Of a stretch of 64,000 bases of DNA, positions 63,945 through 64,000 are shown one piece after another. A program made the translations under genes and the position numbers. Under the pieces are notes generated by a model that ran no database searches, was not told the origin of the DNA, and saw only the letters and a program-made list of their open reading frames with translations. The first letter of the stretch is position 1. Every line of letters begins with the position of its first letter. Origin of the DNA: CAZPNX01 sp964588285 (GTDB lineage: Bacteria; Edwardsbacteria; AC1; EtOH8); contig CAZPNX010000012.1 in assembly GCA_964588285.1 (NCBI GenBank), positions 9,714 to 73,713 on the forward strand, written 5' to 3'.

Positions 63945-64000
63945 GATAAATGATTATCCCATTGCTTCAGGAATGTCACCCCTATCGGTTAGACTATCTC

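Noticed and set aside
1..64000. CRISPR array
   Set aside because: No regularly spaced identical repeats of 24-40 bp were seen on reading the sequence.

Overview
The window is a gene-dense (about 60% G+C) bacterial chromosome segment. No single gene names the species. Several large exported proteins end in a FlgD/T9SS-type C-terminal sorting module, and two PorV/PorQ-type outer-membrane proteins are present, which points to a Gram-negative lineage of the FCB type. Promoters, however, are textbook sigma-70 (TTGACA-17/18-TATAAT) and many genes have strong Shine-Dalgarno sites, unlike true Bacteroidetes. A poorly sampled FCB-like candidate phylum is my best inference, not a proof.

Layout. 1-3 kb: a 5'-truncated exported protein with sorting domain, followed by a PorV-like protein. 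3.05-7.7 kb: a molybdenum/tungsten cofactor-type riboswitch with an intrinsic terminator leads a tightly overlapping tupA-tupB-tupC-moeA-mobB operon, for tungstate/molybdate uptake plus cofactor insertion. 7.7-16.3 kb: FecR-like lipoprotein, rho, rpmE, thiC, a DinG-type exonuclease-helicase, a YhaM-type HD nuclease, a small ferritin-like protein, a 2[4Fe-4S] ferredoxin and a beta-barrel protein. 16.4-26.2 kb, minus strand: recG, mglA, galT, a double-parvulin chaperone, a SEC59/VTE5-like kinase, a second PorV-like protein, a TIM-barrel exported protein and a SemiSWEET. 26.3-36.8 kb, plus strand: tRNA-Asn with complete promoter and terminator, HEAT and TPR proteins, a CsgG-like protein, a 1303-residue exported protein, a PIN-PhoH ATPase, a GroES-like protein and a HAD phosphatase.

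36.9-41.7 kb, minus strand: one long operon from a perfect consensus promoter. It encodes two tandem paralogous microproteins, a DUF2089 zinc-ribbon/HTH regulator, a 30-residue membrane peptide, a SHOCT-DUF4097 protein, two LiaI/LiaF-like membrane proteins, an MFS transporter and another SHOCT-like protein. It resembles an envelope-stress module of the yvlAB/lia kind, but with previously unannotated tiny genes; it is the best candidate here for an undescribed system. 41.8-46 kb: a ROK kinase, a surface lipoprotein with poly-G tracts in both promoter and coding region (phase-variation signature), and an IS3-family element with a GGGAAAC frameshift site sitting between fragments of two different genes. 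46-64 kb: an actinobacterial/rickettsial-type valS, a CsgG-PEGA-barrel fusion protein, a sensor-domain membrane protein, an AraC-GyrI regulator, hflX, an MFS transporter, a DUF2520 dehydrogenase-like protein, a large subtilase with sorting domain, pyrG, a TPR-thioredoxin protein and cheC. The window ends on a consensus promoter for an unseen gene.

A recurring feature is that the -10 box often lies only 6-10 bp before the start codon (galT, the AraC gene, the TIM-barrel gene, the 42.9-kb lipoprotein, the YhaM-like gene, and less surely SemiSWEET and the FecR-like gene), which predicts leaderless mRNAs.
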